Of a stretch of 64,000 nucleotides of DNA, positions 8,197 to 17,625 are shown in pieces. Location of the stretch: the NCBI RefSeq assembly GCF_004349055.1, contig NZ_SMKX01000036.1, forward strand, positions 1 to 64,000, written 5' to 3'. Position 1 is the stretch's first letter. Every line of letters begins with the position of its first letter. The notes under the pieces are model-generated. The model searched no databases, was not told the DNA's origin, and saw nothing but the letters and a program-made list of their open reading frames with translations. The position numbers and the translations under genes were made by a program. The stretch is from Kribbella antibiotica (GTDB lineage: Bacteria; Actinomycetota; Actinomycetes; Propionibacteriales; Kribbellaceae).

Positions 8197-8226
8197 GAGC
8201 CGGAACCCCAATAGGGGTTCCGGCTC
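8197..8226. terminator. Bidirectional terminator between ABC operon and MFS gene
   Basis: A perfect 13-bp stem, GAGCCGGAACCCC (8197-8209) with GGGGTTCCGGCTC (8214-8226), loop AATA. It lies ten bases after the microprotein stop and touches the stop codon of the convergent MFS gene, so it can serve both. Confidence 0.8.
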
Positions 8227-9509
8227 TACTTCTTGAGGGACTTGGCGGAGGCGGCTAGGAGGGTGGCTAGGGCGCAGCCGACGGCTATGACGATGAAGCC
8301 GATGCGCGGGCTGGTGTGGTCGACGATCGGGCCCATCAGGAGTAGGCCGAGGGGGCCGGCGGCTAGGGCGACCGAGGTGTAGCTGCCGATGACTCGGCCG
8401 CGGAGGTGCTCGGGGGTGCGGGCCTGCATGATGACGGCGACGACCGGGTTGATCGGGCCGGCGGCGATGCCGGTCAGGACGGACACGATCAGCAAGACGG
8501 TCAGGGGCGGTAGCAGGGCGTAGACGGCCAGGCCGAGCGCGCTGACCGCGAGGGTCGTGACCAGTACGGCGCGTTCGGGCAACCGGTGGCCGACGACGCC
8601 GTACAGGATGGCGCCGATCAGGCCGCCGCCGGCGAAGGCGGCGACGACGAAACCGTAGAAGGTGGCGTGACCGGTGTCCTGGAGATGGGCGTTCAGGACG
8701 ACGGACTCGAAGGGCGCGATGAAGCCGACCAGGATGGCGGCGGTGATCGCGACGGTGCGGAGGCCGGGCTCGCCGATCAGGAAGCGCAGGCCGGTGACGA
8801 CCGAGCGGAAGTAGGGCTCGTGGATCGGCGCCGGTGAGAGGTGGCTGGGAATCGTGAGCGTCGTGATAGTTGCTGAGAGCAAGAACATTCCGACGGTGAC
8901 CCAGAGGACGTTGAAGCCGCCCAGCACCACCAGCAGTACGCCGGCGATCCCCGGACCGGCCAGTGCACCGATCGCCTCGGCGGCTTCGCCCCAGGCGTTG
9001 ACGCGGGTGATCGGCGTACTGGTTGCGCGGGCGACATCCGGACGCAGAGTTTCGCGGGCTGCGGCGCCGGGGCCGTCGAAGACTGCGCCGAGGGCGACGA
9101 GAGCGAGGATCCCCCAGAATGGCAGGCTGAACGCTTCATCGAGAATCGCGAGCAGGGCAACGGCAATCGCGCTCAGCAGGTCGGCGCCGACCGCGCAGAA
9201 CCGGCGGCCGAGGCGGTCGATGAGCGCGCCGCCGAAGAGCGCGGACAAGACGATCGGAGCGATCGCGGCCGCGCCGGCAACACCAGCCGCCGTCGCGCTG
9301 CCGGTTCGCTTGAAGATCAGCCACGGCACGGCAACCGCGACAATCGCGTTGCCGGTGAAGGACAAAGCAGTCGCCGCGAGGAGTCCATGGAGCGGGCGGG
9401 CGGACCGCCACCACTGTCTAACCGTCGTGGGCTGCTCGGATTCACGCTCAGCGGCTACCTCGGGATCGCCGATTTGGGTGGTTGGTGAGTGTTGGCGGTC
9501 CGGGGTCAC
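8226..9509 (-). CDS. Major facilitator superfamily transporter (drug-efflux-like)
   Basis: A 427-residue membrane protein starting at a GTG that overlaps the TGA of the upstream TetR gene (GTGA), so repressor and transporter are co-translated. After about 45 soluble residues there are roughly 12 hydrophobic helices. The MFS motif A region reads ALIDRLGRRFCAVGADL, and the second half repeats it (YGVVGHRLPERAVLV). The sequence resembles the MFS_3/enterobactin-exporter-like group of actinobacterial efflux pumps. The tight pairing with a TetR regulator and its operator indicates induction by a ligand, probably the exported compound. The substrate cannot be told from sequence. Confidence 0.85.
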   Translation of the reverse strand: MTPDRQHSPTTQIGDPEVAAERESEQPTTVRQWWRSARPLHGLLAATALSFTGNAIVAVAVPWLIFKRTGSATAAGVAGAAAIAPIVLSALFGGALIDRLGRRFCAVGADLLSAIAVALLAILDEAFSLPFWGILALVALGAVFDGPGAAARETLRPDVARATSTPITRVNAWGEAAEAIGALAGPGIAGVLLVVLGGFNVLWVTVGMFLLSATITTLTIPSHLSPAPIHEPYFRSVVTGLRFLIGEPGLRTVAITAAILVGFIAPFESVVLNAHLQDTGHATFYGFVVAAFAGGGLIGAILYGVVGHRLPERAVLVTTLAVSALGLAVYALLPPLTVLLIVSVLTGIAAGPINPVVAVIMQARTPEHLRGRVIGSYTSVALAAGPLGLLLMGPIVDHTSPRIGFIVIAVGCALATLLAASAKSLKK

Positions 9510-10078
9510 GGGGAAACCCCGCGGCGGAAGGTGCGCAGGGTGAGCGGGGTCGCGTCGCGCGGAGCGAGTTTGCCGGCGGCGATGCCCTCCCAGGCCGAGT
9601 AGGTCAGCGAGTAAAGGGTGGAGACGATCCACCAGGGCGCGAGGTCGCGGGCCATCAGGCCGGCCTGCTGGGTGTGGACGATGAAGCGCTCGAGCGGCGC
9701 GTCGAGTTGCTCGATGCGGTCGCGGAGCGACTGGTCGGCGTTGAGCGTCGGTTGCTGCAGGAGGAAGTCGATCCGCGGGCCGAGCGGGATGAAGGCGTCA
9801 GTCACCCGGGTCAGGATTGCCTCAAGCTCGGCAGCCGGGGTGTCCGCGGTGGCGGCATCCACGCCGGCTTCGGTCGCAGCGGCAGCGCAACGGTCGAGGG
9901 AGTCGTGGGCCAGGGCGAGCAGCAGCGCTTCCCGGGTGGGGAAGCGGTTGTGCAGCGTGGTCCGACTGACCCCGGCGGCGGCCGCAACATCGGCTAGCGA
10001 AGCCGCCGGGTTAGCCGTCAGTACCTCGGCGGCGATCTCCAGGATGGTCTCCGGTTGAACACTCATGTTCAGAATCAT
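9506..10078 (-). CDS. TetR-family transcriptional repressor of the MFS transporter
   Basis: A regulator of 190 residues, or 186 if the second ATG at 10066 (MSVQPETILEIAAE) is used; both starts lie inside the upstream palindrome, and the second better matches family N-termini. The helix-turn-helix is ASLADVAAAAGVSRTTLHNRFPTREALLLAL at about residues 20-50. The remainder is the ligand-binding and dimerisation part, which ends in an Arg-rich tail overlapping the MFS start. It most likely binds the 21-bp inverted repeat covering its own start region and so controls both genes. Autorepression blocking transcription and possibly translation initiation is inferred from the overlap of operator and start codon. 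Confidence 0.88.
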   Translation of the reverse strand: MILNMSVQPETILEIAAEVLTANPAASLADVAAAAGVSRTTLHNRFPTREALLLALAHDSLDRCAAAATEAGVDAATADTPAAELEAILTRVTDAFIPLGPRIDFLLQQPTLNADQSLRDRIEQLDAPLERFIVHTQQAGLMARDLAPWWIVSTLYSLTYSAWEGIAAGKLAPRDATPLTLRTFRRGVSP

Positions 10079-10104
10079 AGCTCATTCTGAACATGAGTGT
10101 TCAA
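10055..10104. promoter_or_regulatory. 21-bp perfect inverted repeat operator of the TetR-MFS operon
   Basis: The arm 10055-10075 (TTGAACACTCATGTTCAGAA, then T) is perfectly complementary to 10084-10104 with an 8-base spacer. The dyad contains both candidate TetR start codons (10078 and 10066). The length suits two stacked TetR dimers or one extended site. Confidence 0.75.
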
Positions 10105-10112
10105 TTCTGGAC

Positions 10113-11747
10113 TTAGAAGGTCAGCCAGGCGGTCGCGTCCGGAGGCAACTGGCCGTCCACGATGGCCGTGCTAGTGAGCAACAGTTCGTCGTACGGCGGG
10201 AGTGGGGTCGGTGCGGCGCCGAAGTTCGTGACGCAGCGGAACGAGCCGCGAGTGAATGACAGGACGTCGGCCGGGGCGTCCTCGTCCCAGGTCAGACGGC
10301 CTTCGCCCAGCTCCGCGTGGTCGCGGCGGATCCGCAGTGCGGCCGTGTAGAGGCTGTGGTGGCTGTTCGGGTCGCCCACCTGAGCCTCCGCGGTCAGCGG
10401 CGCCCAGTCCGCCGGCTGCGGCAGCCATGGCTGGCCCTCGCCTGGCCCGAACCCGTACGGCGGCTCTGCGCCCGACCACGGGATCGGGACCCGGCAGCCG
10501 TCGCGGCCGCGGTTCGTGTGACCGGACCGCTCCCAGACCGGGTCGTCGAGGACCTCCTCCGGCAAGTCCTCGACCTCGGGCAGCCCGAGCTCGTCACCTT
10601 GGTAGATGTACGCGCCGCCAGGCAGTGCCAACTCCAGCAGCGCCGCAGCGCGCGCCCGGCGCAGGCCGAGCTCCAGATCAGTCGCCACGACGCCCGCGCC
10701 CTCCAGCGCGTCTTGCAGCGAACGCCCGTACCGAGTGCGGTGCCGGATGGTGTCGTGGTTGCTCAGCACCCAAGTCGCGGGCGCGCCGACAGCCCACAGG
10801 CTTCCCGTCGAGCGGTCGATGACCTCGCGCTGGTCCTTCGCGTCCCAGGAGGCTCGCAAGGCATCGAAGTTGAACGCCGAATGCAGCTCGTTGGGCCGGA
10901 CATACTGCGCGAGCCGCTCCGGCGGCGACAGCCAGGCCTCGGCGACAAACACGCGCGGGCCCTCCGGCGTACCGGCGTATTCATCGGCGATTGCGCGCCA
11001 GCGCTGGTGGATCGTGTGCACGCCAGGCTGGTCGTAGAACGGGTTCCCGACGTACTTGTCCTGCGTCGGCCGACCGTCCTTCACCGGTACGTCGGGCAGT
11101 GTCGCGTCCTTGGCCATCGAATCGGCCACGTCGATCCGGAAACCGTCGATGCCGCGGTCGAACCAGAACCGCAGGATCGAGTCGAACTCCTCGATCACCT
11201 TTGGGTGGTCCCAGTTCCAGTCGGGCTGGGAGATGTCGAACATATGCAAGTACCACTGGCCGTCGTCGATCTGCTGCCAGGCGCCGCCGCCGAAGGTGGC
11301 CGGCCAGTTGGTCGGCGGGCGGCCGTCGACGCCGTCGCGGAACCAGAACAGGTCACGCTCGGGGGAGCCCTTGCCGGCCGCGAGGGCCGCCTTGAACCAC
11401 GGGTGCTCCCAGGAGCAGTGGTTCGGGACCAGGTCGATCAGGATTCGCAGACCGAGCGCGTGCGCCTCCGCAATCAGCGCATCGGCGTCGGCGAGAGTCC
11501 CGAAGTCCGGGTTGATGCCGCGGTAGTCGGAGACGTCGTACCCGCCGTCGAGCAGGGGTGACGGATACCACGGGCTGATCCAGAGCGCGTCCACGCCGAG
11601 GTCGGCAAGATAGGGCAGCCGGGCGCGGATCCCGTTCAGATCGCCGGTGCCGTCACCGTCCGCATCGGCGAACGACCGAGGGTAAACCTGGTAGACGACG
11701 GCGCTACGCCACCAGTCGTCAGCTGGTCTGGTGCCTGGATCAGTCAT
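10113..11747 (-). CDS. GH13 alpha-glucosidase / oligo-1,6-glucosidase-like
   Basis: A 544-residue cytosolic glycoside hydrolase family 13 enzyme. ATG 11747 (MTDPGTRPADDWWRSAVVYQ) is preferred over an upstream TTG. The four GH13 regions are visible: I DLVPNHCS, II GFRIDVADSM (Asp nucleophile), III VFVAEAW (Glu acid/base), and IV LSNHDT (Asp stabiliser), along with the opening VVYQVYPRSFADADGDGTGDLNGI. No signal peptide is present. It hydrolyses alpha-glucosidic bonds in short oligosaccharides after uptake. The sugar ABC importer lies 2 kb away, so the pair may form one pathway although the TetR-MFS operon separates them. A perfect operator for that operon lies between the two 5'/3' ends. Confidence 0.92.
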   Translation of the reverse strand: MTDPGTRPADDWWRSAVVYQVYPRSFADADGDGTGDLNGIRARLPYLADLGVDALWISPWYPSPLLDGGYDVSDYRGINPDFGTLADADALIAEAHALGLRILIDLVPNHCSWEHPWFKAALAAGKGSPERDLFWFRDGVDGRPPTNWPATFGGGAWQQIDDGQWYLHMFDISQPDWNWDHPKVIEEFDSILRFWFDRGIDGFRIDVADSMAKDATLPDVPVKDGRPTQDKYVGNPFYDQPGVHTIHQRWRAIADEYAGTPEGPRVFVAEAWLSPPERLAQYVRPNELHSAFNFDALRASWDAKDQREVIDRSTGSLWAVGAPATWVLSNHDTIRHRTRYGRSLQDALEGAGVVATDLELGLRRARAAALLELALPGGAYIYQGDELGLPEVEDLPEEVLDDPVWERSGHTNRGRDGCRVPIPWSGAEPPYGFGPGEGQPWLPQPADWAPLTAEAQVGDPNSHHSLYTAALRIRRDHAELGEGRLTWDEDAPADVLSFTRGSFRCVTNFGAAPTPLPPYDELLLTSTAIVDGQLPPDATAWLTF

Positions 11748-11927
11748 GGGACCCAGCCTGCCACGGGGGACCGACAAGCCTGTGACGGTCGTCTCAGCGT
11801 GTACCCCGGCTGTCGCACCGGGTCAGAAGGTGGCTAGTCTCAGCCCGACGGAACGCGCCGGCGACCGTGCCCTCTGCACCGCAGCCTGCCGCGGCCTACT
11901 CGAACAGGCGAGAGAGGGACCACAGTC

Positions 11928-13103
11928 GTGGACTTGATGGAATACCAGGCGAAGACTGTCTTCGCCAAGCACGGTGTAGGGACGACGGTGGGTGAAGTCG
12001 TCACCACGCCCGAGGAAGCACGCGCGGCGGCCGAGAAGCTCGGTGGCGGCACGGTGGTCGTGAAGGCCCAGGTGCTGACCGGTGGCCGCGGTAAGGCCGG
12101 CGGCGTCAAGCTGGCCGCCAACCCGGACGAGGCCGAAGAGCGCGCCCGGGAGATCCTTGGTCTCGACATCAAGGGTCACATCGTCAAGATCCTGAACATC
12201 GTGCCGGCTGCGGCGATCGCGGAGGAGTACTACTTCTCCTTCCTGATCGACCGGGCCAACCGCAACTACCTCTGCATCGCCTCCGCCGCCGGCGGCATGG
12301 AGATCGAAGAGGTCGCGCACACGAACCCCGACGCGGTCGCCAAGATCTCGATCGACCCGGCCACCGGTGTCGACCTGGCCAAGGCCACCCAGATCGCGAC
12401 CGAGGCCGGCTACCCGGCCGACATCATCGACGCCGTCGCGCCGGAGATCGTCAAGCTGTACGAGGTCTTCCTGGCCGAGGACGCGACGCTGGTCGAGGTC
12501 AACCCGCTGGTCAAGCTCAAGGACGGCCGCGTCGAGGCTCTCGACGGCAAGGTCTCCCTGGACGAGAACGCGGAATTCCGACACCCTGAATACGCAGCGT
12601 TCGCTGACGTCTCTGCGGCCGACCCGCTGGAGGCTGCGGCCAAGGCCAAGGGCCTCAACTACGTGAAGCTCGACGGTTCCGTCGGCATCATCGGTAACGG
12701 CGCCGGTCTGGTCATGTCGACCCTCGACGTCGTCGCTTACGCCGGTGAGGAGTTCGGCGGCGTCAAGCCCGCGAACTTCCTCGACATCGGTGGCGGCGCG
12801 TCCGCCGAGGTGATGGCGAACGGCCTGGAGATCATCATCTCCGACGCCCAGGTGAAGAGCGTGTTCGTCAACGTCTTCGGTGGCATCACCGCCTGTGACG
12901 CGGTCGCGAACGGCATCGTGCAGGCCTTCGAGCTGCTCGCCGCCCGCGGCGAGGCCGTCAGCAAGCCGCTGGTCGTCCGGCTGGACGGCAACAACGCCGA
13001 GGAGGGTCGCCGCATCCTCGATGAGGCCGGCCTCGCCGGTCTGGAGCGGGTCGACACGATGGACGGCGCCGCCAAGCGTGCCGCCGAGCTGGCTGCGAAG
13101 TAA
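11928..13103 (+). CDS. sucC: Succinyl-CoA synthetase (ADP-forming) beta subunit
   Basis: A 391-residue subunit from a GTG start ([17 protein letters not shown]), preceded by GAGAGGGA. The ATP-grasp domain occupies the first 240 residues ([21 protein letters not shown], with [20 protein letters not shown] as the Mg-binding segment) and the C-terminal CoA-ligase domain contains [20 protein letters not shown], in which the conserved Gly-rich loop contacts the phosphohistidine. The enzyme makes ATP from succinyl-CoA in the TCA cycle, in the cytosol, as a complex with the alpha subunit encoded 12 bases downstream. Length and motifs are normal, so the assignment is firm. Confidence 0.98.
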   Translation: MDLMEYQAKTVFAKHGVGTTVGEVVTTPEEARAAAEKLGGGTVVVKAQVLTGGRGKAGGVKLAANPDEAEERAREILGLDIKGHIVKILNIVPAAAIAEEYYFSFLIDRANRNYLCIASAAGGMEIEEVAHTNPDAVAKISIDPATGVDLAKATQIATEAGYPADIIDAVAPEIVKLYEVFLAEDATLVEVNPLVKLKDGRVEALDGKVSLDENAEFRHPEYAAFADVSAADPLEAAAKAKGLNYVKLDGSVGIIGNGAGLVMSTLDVVAYAGEEFGGVKPANFLDIGGGASAEVMANGLEIIISDAQVKSVFVNVFGGITACDAVANGIVQAFELLAARGEAVSKPLVVRLDGNNAEEGRRILDEAGLAGLERVDTMDGAAKRAAELAAK

Positions 13104-13115
13104 GGGATCGCTGAA

Positions 13116-14006
13116 ATGTCTATCTTCCTGACCAAGGACAGCAAGGTCATCGTCCAGGGCATGACCGGCTCGGAAGGCACCAAGCACACCACGCGGATGC
13201 TGGCGTCGGGCACGAACATCGTCGGTGGCGTCAACCCGCGCAAGGCGGGCACGACCGTCGACTTCGACGGTACGGCGGTCGCCGTGTTCGGCACTGTCGC
13301 GGATGCCGTCAAGGAGACCGGGGCGAACGTCTCGGTCATCTTCGTGCCGCCGAAGTTCACCAAGGACGCCGTACTGGAGGCCGTCGCGGCCGAGGTACCG
13401 CTCGTCGTGGTGATCACCGAGGGCGTCCCGGTGCACGACACCGCCGCCTTCTTCGCCGCCGCGCAGGCCTCCGGCACCACCCGGATCATCGGCCCGAACT
13501 GCCCCGGCATCATCACGCCGGGCGAGTCCAACGCCGGCATCATCCCGGCGAGCATCGCCGGCGCCGGCCGGATCGGTCTGGTGTCGAAGTCGGGCACGCT
13601 GACCTACCAGATGATGTACGAGCTGAGCGACTTCGGCTTCTCGACCGCCATCGGTATCGGCGGTGACCCCATCGTCGGTACGACGCACATCGACGCCCTG
13701 CAGGCGTTCCAGGACGACCCGGACACCGACGCCATCGTGATGATCGGCGAGATCGGTGGTGACGCCGAAGAGCGCGCCGCCGCCTTCATCAAGGACAACG
13801 TCACCAAGCCGGTCGTCGGCTACGTGGCCGGCTTCACCGCCCCCGAGGGCAAGACCATGGGCCACGCCGGCGCCATCGTCTCCGGCTCCTCCGGCACCGC
13901 GGCCGCCAAGCAGGAGGCCCTCGAGGCCGTCGGCGTCAAGGTCGGCAAGACCCCGACCGAAACCGCCAACCTGATGCGCGCCATCATGCAGGACCTGAAC
14001 AAGTAG
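13116..14006 (+). CDS. sucD: Succinyl-CoA synthetase alpha subunit
   Basis: A 296-residue subunit. The N-terminal CoA-binding Rossmann domain has [15 protein letters not shown], and the C-terminal ligase domain carries the phosphorylated His in [18 protein letters not shown] (the family's active-site GHAGA). [17 protein letters not shown] and [15 protein letters not shown] are also diagnostic. It forms the catalytic pair with the SucC protein encoded just upstream, with a 12-base gap holding the ribosome-binding region, so the genes form one operon ended by the hairpin at 14017. Nothing is unusual. Confidence 0.98.
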   Translation: MSIFLTKDSKVIVQGMTGSEGTKHTTRMLASGTNIVGGVNPRKAGTTVDFDGTAVAVFGTVADAVKETGANVSVIFVPPKFTKDAVLEAVAAEVPLVVVITEGVPVHDTAAFFAAAQASGTTRIIGPNCPGIITPGESNAGIIPASIAGAGRIGLVSKSGTLTYQMMYELSDFGFSTAIGIGGDPIVGTTHIDALQAFQDDPDTDAIVMIGEIGGDAEERAAAFIKDNVTKPVVGYVAGFTAPEGKTMGHAGAIVSGSSGTAAAKQEALEAVGVKVGKTPTETANLMRAIMQDLNK

Positions 14007-14016
14007 TACCTAGCCG

Positions 14017-14049
14017 AAAGCCCCGGAACCCCATGGGTTCCGGGGCTTT
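14017..14049. terminator. Intrinsic terminator after sucCD
   Basis: A 15-bp stem, AAAGCCCCGGAACCC (14017-14031) with GGGTTCCGGGGCTTT (14035-14049), loop CAT, flanked by A and T runs so it can act in both directions. It lies between sucD and the convergent membrane-protein gene. Confidence 0.88.
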
Positions 14050-14061
14050 TACGTGCCCGCG

Positions 14062-15396
14062 TTACTTGTAGGACTCGGAGCGTTCGGCGGCTCGGCGGAG
14101 GGTGTCGAGGAAGGCCGAGTCGGTGATGTCGAGGTCGGGGAGGACGGGGAACAGCAGGAAGACGGCGTGGTTGCCGGCGGCGGCTACGCCCATCCGGAAC
14201 TTGGCTTTGTTGCCCTTGCCGGTTTCCAGGGAGACTTCCCAGGCTTCGCCGGTGACGCCGCCGCTGGCGAGGTTGCCGGAGGAGCTGACCTTGGCGGTGA
14301 CTACGCGTTTCTGGCAGCCGTCGACGTTCTTGCGGACGCTGCTGACGTAGGCGGCGGCCGCGTTGGCGGAGGCGAAGCGGGCGACCGTGTCATCGAGGCC
14401 GAACTCGGTGGGCACCTTGGCGCCGGGGGCCAGATAGGTCTGGGTGGCGTACTTGGTGGCCTTCGCCTTTTTCGGGTCGGTCTGGATGCACTGGGTGGTG
14501 TTGCCGCTCTTGCTGGGGGTGCTGACCCAGGGCTTGTCGATGGCCGCGATGATCGGCAGCTCGGCCGGGGCCATGAAGCCGGCCGGCTCGGAGGTCGGGA
14601 GCAGGACAGCCTTGGCGGTGGGGGTGCCCGTGCCGCAGCCGCCGGTCTGGGGGCAGATCTTCTGCAGGGCCGCGGCAGTGGTGTTCAGTACGGCGTCCGG
14701 TTTCGGCGGGGCCGTGCCGTTGACGTCGTGCTCGACCACCAGGGTGGCCAGGCCGGCCAGAGTGACCGAGACGGTCCGGTACCGTGTCTTGGGGCCGGTT
14801 GCCTGGCCGTAGACCGCGATCCAGCCTTTGTCGCCCATCCCGCTCAGTTGGTAGCTGTTGTTCAGCCGGGTCCGCTTCGCGGAGGCGCACTGGCTGAACC
14901 AGCCGACGACCATGTCGTACGCCTTCTCCGCGGCGGCCGGGTCGCTCGACACCTCGATCCACTGGACTGCGGAGTCCTTGGTGGTCGGGTTGGCGAACTT
15001 GCGCACCCAGGTGCGCTGTCCGGACGGGTCGGCGAACCGCTGCGCCTGGCAGACGTAGTCGTTCTCGCCGGCACCGCTGCCGTCAGTGGTCGAACCGACC
15101 GACCAGGTGCCGCTGCCGCCGAACGTCTTGGCGCCGGCTGCGTCGAGCAGGCCCTTGTCGTCGGCGAGCACCTTGGAGTCGCCCGGCTTGTCGTCTGCGC
15201 CCTTGCCGGTCTTCTGATCATTGGGGGAGTCGTCGCCGCCAAAGGCGTTCAGCGCGGCGATACCGCCGCCGCCGACCAGCACCACCACTGCCACACCGGC
15301 AGCGATCGTCTGGTTCCGCTTGCGCGCCTTCTCCCGGCGTGCTTCCCGGGCAGCGGCGCGACCGCCGCCACGTTGTGCGCGGTGGGAACCGGCCAA
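14062..15396 (-). CDS. Single-pass membrane protein with duplicated PknH-sensor-like extracellular domain
   Basis: A 444-residue protein starting at TTG 15396, chosen because AGGAGGT lies seven bases upstream. The N-terminus is cytosolic and basic (residues 1-30, rich in Arg/Ala), followed by one membrane helix (TIAAGVAVVVLVGGGGIAAL) and a long extracellular part. That part looks like two related halves, each with a short Phe/Ala/Ser helix motif (DPAAAEKAYDMVVGWFSQCA and FASANAAAAYVSSVRKNVDGC) and Cys pairs, resembling the PknH-type sensor fold common in mycobacteria and relatives. There is no kinase or other catalytic domain. A role in sensing or binding at the cell surface is plausible but not demonstrated. 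It is transcribed divergently from the PerM-like gene. Confidence 0.6.
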   Translation of the reverse strand: MAGSHRAQRGGGRAAAREARREKARKRNQTIAAGVAVVVLVGGGGIAALNAFGGDDSPNDQKTGKGADDKPGDSKVLADDKGLLDAAGAKTFGGSGTWSVGSTTDGSGAGENDYVCQAQRFADPSGQRTWVRKFANPTTKDSAVQWIEVSSDPAAAEKAYDMVVGWFSQCASAKRTRLNNSYQLSGMGDKGWIAVYGQATGPKTRYRTVSVTLAGLATLVVEHDVNGTAPPKPDAVLNTTAAALQKICPQTGGCGTGTPTAKAVLLPTSEPAGFMAPAELPIIAAIDKPWVSTPSKSGNTTQCIQTDPKKAKATKYATQTYLAPGAKVPTEFGLDDTVARFASANAAAAYVSSVRKNVDGCQKRVVTAKVSSSGNLASGGVTGEAWEVSLETGKGNKAKFRMGVAAAGNHAVFLLFPVLPDLDITDSAFLDTLRRAAERSESYK

Positions 15397-15562
15397 AGCT
15401 CGACCTCCTGAGTGATTCCACCCGACAGTACTGGGTGGACCCGTTTCGCCCACACTCAGCTACCCCAGAGACCAGGCTGGGGACTTAGTGCCCTGCGTCG
15501 GATGTTCTTTGGCGCTTCCGGCGCCCAGGCACGCACCTCACGGCACCGGAGGAACAGCCACG
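15397..15562. other. Divergent intergenic region
   Basis: The 339 bases between the sensor-like gene and the PerM-like gene contain no convincing large gene. A CCACCC…GGGTGG dyad lies at 15418-15438, next to the sensor gene's ribosome-binding site, and could be an operator. The right half holds the possible small frame listed separately. No riboswitch or tRNA was recognised. Confidence 0.4.
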
Positions 15563-15658
15563 ATGGAAAAGCATCGAGGCCGCTCCTCCGTCACCGCGAT
15601 GCACGCACCTGGACACCGCAATCACTCAAATAACATCCAACACAGGGCACTCGCGTGA
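15563..15658 (+). CDS. Possible 31-residue leader peptide upstream of the PerM-like gene
   Basis: ATG 15563, with GGAGGA about ten bases upstream, opens a 31-codon frame ending in TGA 15656-15658. The stop overlaps a GTG at 15655 that is in frame with the PerM-like protein and would add 27 residues to it. The peptide (MEKHRGRSSVTAMHAPGHRN…) is His/Arg/Ser-rich, without signal or membrane segment. The only support is the ribosome-binding site and the GTGA overlap, and conservation has not been tested, so it may be chance. Confidence 0.25.
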   Translation: MEKHRGRSSVTAMHAPGHRNHSNNIQHRALA

Positions 15659-15735
15659 GCAAGCGCGCTGAAGTCTCCCATATCCGGCGTGTCTGGCGAA
15701 GCGGTGTCCAGCAGCAGAGCGACCATGGGAGTCAG

Positions 15736-16986
15736 ATGACCGACATGCTCAGCCGTCCGGGCGCTCCCGGCGGCGATTCTGCCCCTCCGCCGGACCCGGT
15801 GGACGCCGTACCGACCAAGCCGGTGCTGGTGTCCGCAGTGCTCTCGGCGGGCGCATGCCTGCTCACCGGTCTCCTCACCTGTACGGCGGTCGCCGTGATC
15901 GGCTGGTTGGCCGCGACCTTCGGTGGTGCGTCCGGAGCGATTCGGGCCGGTGCCTCCGCCTGGCTGGTCGCGCACAAGGCGGGTGTGACGCTCGGGGCGG
16001 GCAGCATCACGATCGCACCGCTCGGTCTGACCCTGTTCTTCGCGTGGTGCCTCTACCGCGGCGGCAAGTCGGCGGCTCGCAGCAGTGCGGCCGACAAGAC
16101 CAAGGATCTGATCCTGCTGTCGACCGTGTACGCAGGTGTCTACGGCTTGGGCGGTCTGATCGTCGCCCTGCTGACCGCCGACGGCGCGCTGCACGTTTCG
16201 CCGCTCTCCGCGTTCCTGGGGACCGCATCGCTCGCTCTGGTCGCCGGGACGATCGGAGTGGTTGTCGAGTCCGGCGCAGCTCACGACATGGCGGATGCGA
16301 CCCCACCTGGGCTGCGCGACGCCGTACCGGCTGCCGCTGCCGCCGTACTGACCGTCATGTCCATCGCCTCGGTCCTGTACGGCGTGCTGCTCGCGATCCA
16401 CTTCTCCCGCGCCACTGCGATGCTCGATCTGCTGGACGCCGGAGTGATCGGGTCAGTCGTGCTCTTCGCGCTCTGCCTGATGCTCGTACCGAACATGATC
16501 CTGTACGTCGTCTCCTTCATCGCCGGACCGGGCTTCCAGCTCGGCGCGGGTACGACCATCGCCCCGACCGGCGTGGACGTCGGCAACCTGCCTGCGCTGC
16601 CGCTACTGGCCGCCGTACCGGCTGATGGCTCCACTCCGACCTACCTGCTCGCGCTGACGGCGCTCGTGCCGCTGGGCGCTGGCGCGGTGGCCGGACTGAT
16701 CGTCGTACGGCGTGGGCGCGCGGAGCAGCACGCGGATGCGATCGGCTGGGATGCGTTCGCGTTGCGCGGTGGAATCGCCGCACTACTCGCCGGAGTGATC
16801 CTCTTCGTCCTGATGGCGCTGTCCGGTGGTGCTGCGGGGCCAGGGCGGATGGCTGAGGTCGGGATCCCGGGCGCGCTGCCTGCGGCCGGCGTACTGACCG
16901 CAGGGATGGCGATCGGGGCTGCCATCACCGCAGCTGTGGTGGCTGCCCGCCGACCGGCCGAACCGGAGCCCGAACCCGAGCGATAG
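15736..16986 (+). CDS. DUF6350 / PerM-like polytopic membrane protein
   Basis: A 416-residue integral membrane protein with about ten hydrophobic helices and short loops (for example ALVPLGAGAVAGLIVVRRGR near the middle of the second half). ATG 15736 follows GGGAG by five bases; an in-frame GTG at 15655 is the alternative start. Length, helix pattern and its invariable place directly upstream of purN identify it with the actinobacterial DUF6350 family, annotated in places as cell-division protein PerM. That mycobacterial relative is implicated in divisome stability, and I infer a similar envelope role here. It lies ten bases before purN, so it is likely co-transcribed with the purine genes. 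Confidence 0.8.
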   Translation: MTDMLSRPGAPGGDSAPPPDPVDAVPTKPVLVSAVLSAGACLLTGLLTCTAVAVIGWLAATFGGASGAIRAGASAWLVAHKAGVTLGAGSITIAPLGLTLFFAWCLYRGGKSAARSSAADKTKDLILLSTVYAGVYGLGGLIVALLTADGALHVSPLSAFLGTASLALVAGTIGVVVESGAAHDMADATPPGLRDAVPAAAAAVLTVMSIASVLYGVLLAIHFSRATAMLDLLDAGVIGSVVLFALCLMLVPNMILYVVSFIAGPGFQLGAGTTIAPTGVDVGNLPALPLLAAVPADGSTPTYLLALTALVPLGAGAVAGLIVVRRGRAEQHADAIGWDAFALRGGIAALLAGVILFVLMALSGGAAGPGRMAEVGIPGALPAAGVLTAGMAIGAAITAAVVAARRPAEPEPEPER

Positions 16987-16996
16987 GCTTCCCGGC

Positions 16997-17625
16997 GTGA
17001 CAGACCCGGTTGCCCCCACCCCTCAGCTCGCGCGGCTCGTCGTGCTCGTCTCCGGCTCCGGGTCGAACCTGCAGGCTCTCCTGGACGCTGCCGCCGACCC
17101 GGCGTACGGCGCCCAGGTGGTTGCCGTCGGCGCCGACCGTGACGGCACAGTGGGCCTGGAGCGGGCCGAGGCCGCTGGTGTGCCGACGTTCGTGCACAAG
17201 GTCAAGGACCACGCCGAGCGGGCTGACTGGGACAAGGCGCTGACCGCATCCGTGGCGCAGTACCAGCCCGACCTGGTGATCTCGGCCGGGTTCCTGAAGC
17301 TGGTCGGTGACGACTTCCTGGCCGCGTTCGGCGACCGCTACATCAACACCCACAACGCGCTGCTGCCCGCCTTCCCCGGGATCCACGGGCCGCGGGACGC
17401 GCTCGCGTACGGCGTCAAGGTCGCCGGCGCCACCCTGTTCTTCGTCGACGGCGGCGTCGACACCGGCCCGATCATCGGGCAGGTCGTCGTAGCGGTCGAG
17501 GACGACGACACCGAGGAAACCCTCACCGAGCGGATCAAGGAGGTCGAACGCCGCCAACTGGTCGAGTGGGTCGGCCGCCTGGTCCGTCAGGGCTGGACCA
17601 TTACCGGACGAAAGGTTCGACTGAA

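Noticed and set aside
11823..13865. 680-codon antisense frame opposite sucCD
   Set aside because: Complete overlap with two firmly identified genes and His/Asp/Gly/Val shadow composition.
15418..15438. CCACCC-N9-GGGTGG dyad as a defined operator
   Set aside because: Only six bases per arm in GC-rich DNA with no regulator nearby; mentioned in the intergenic entry but too weak to list as a site.
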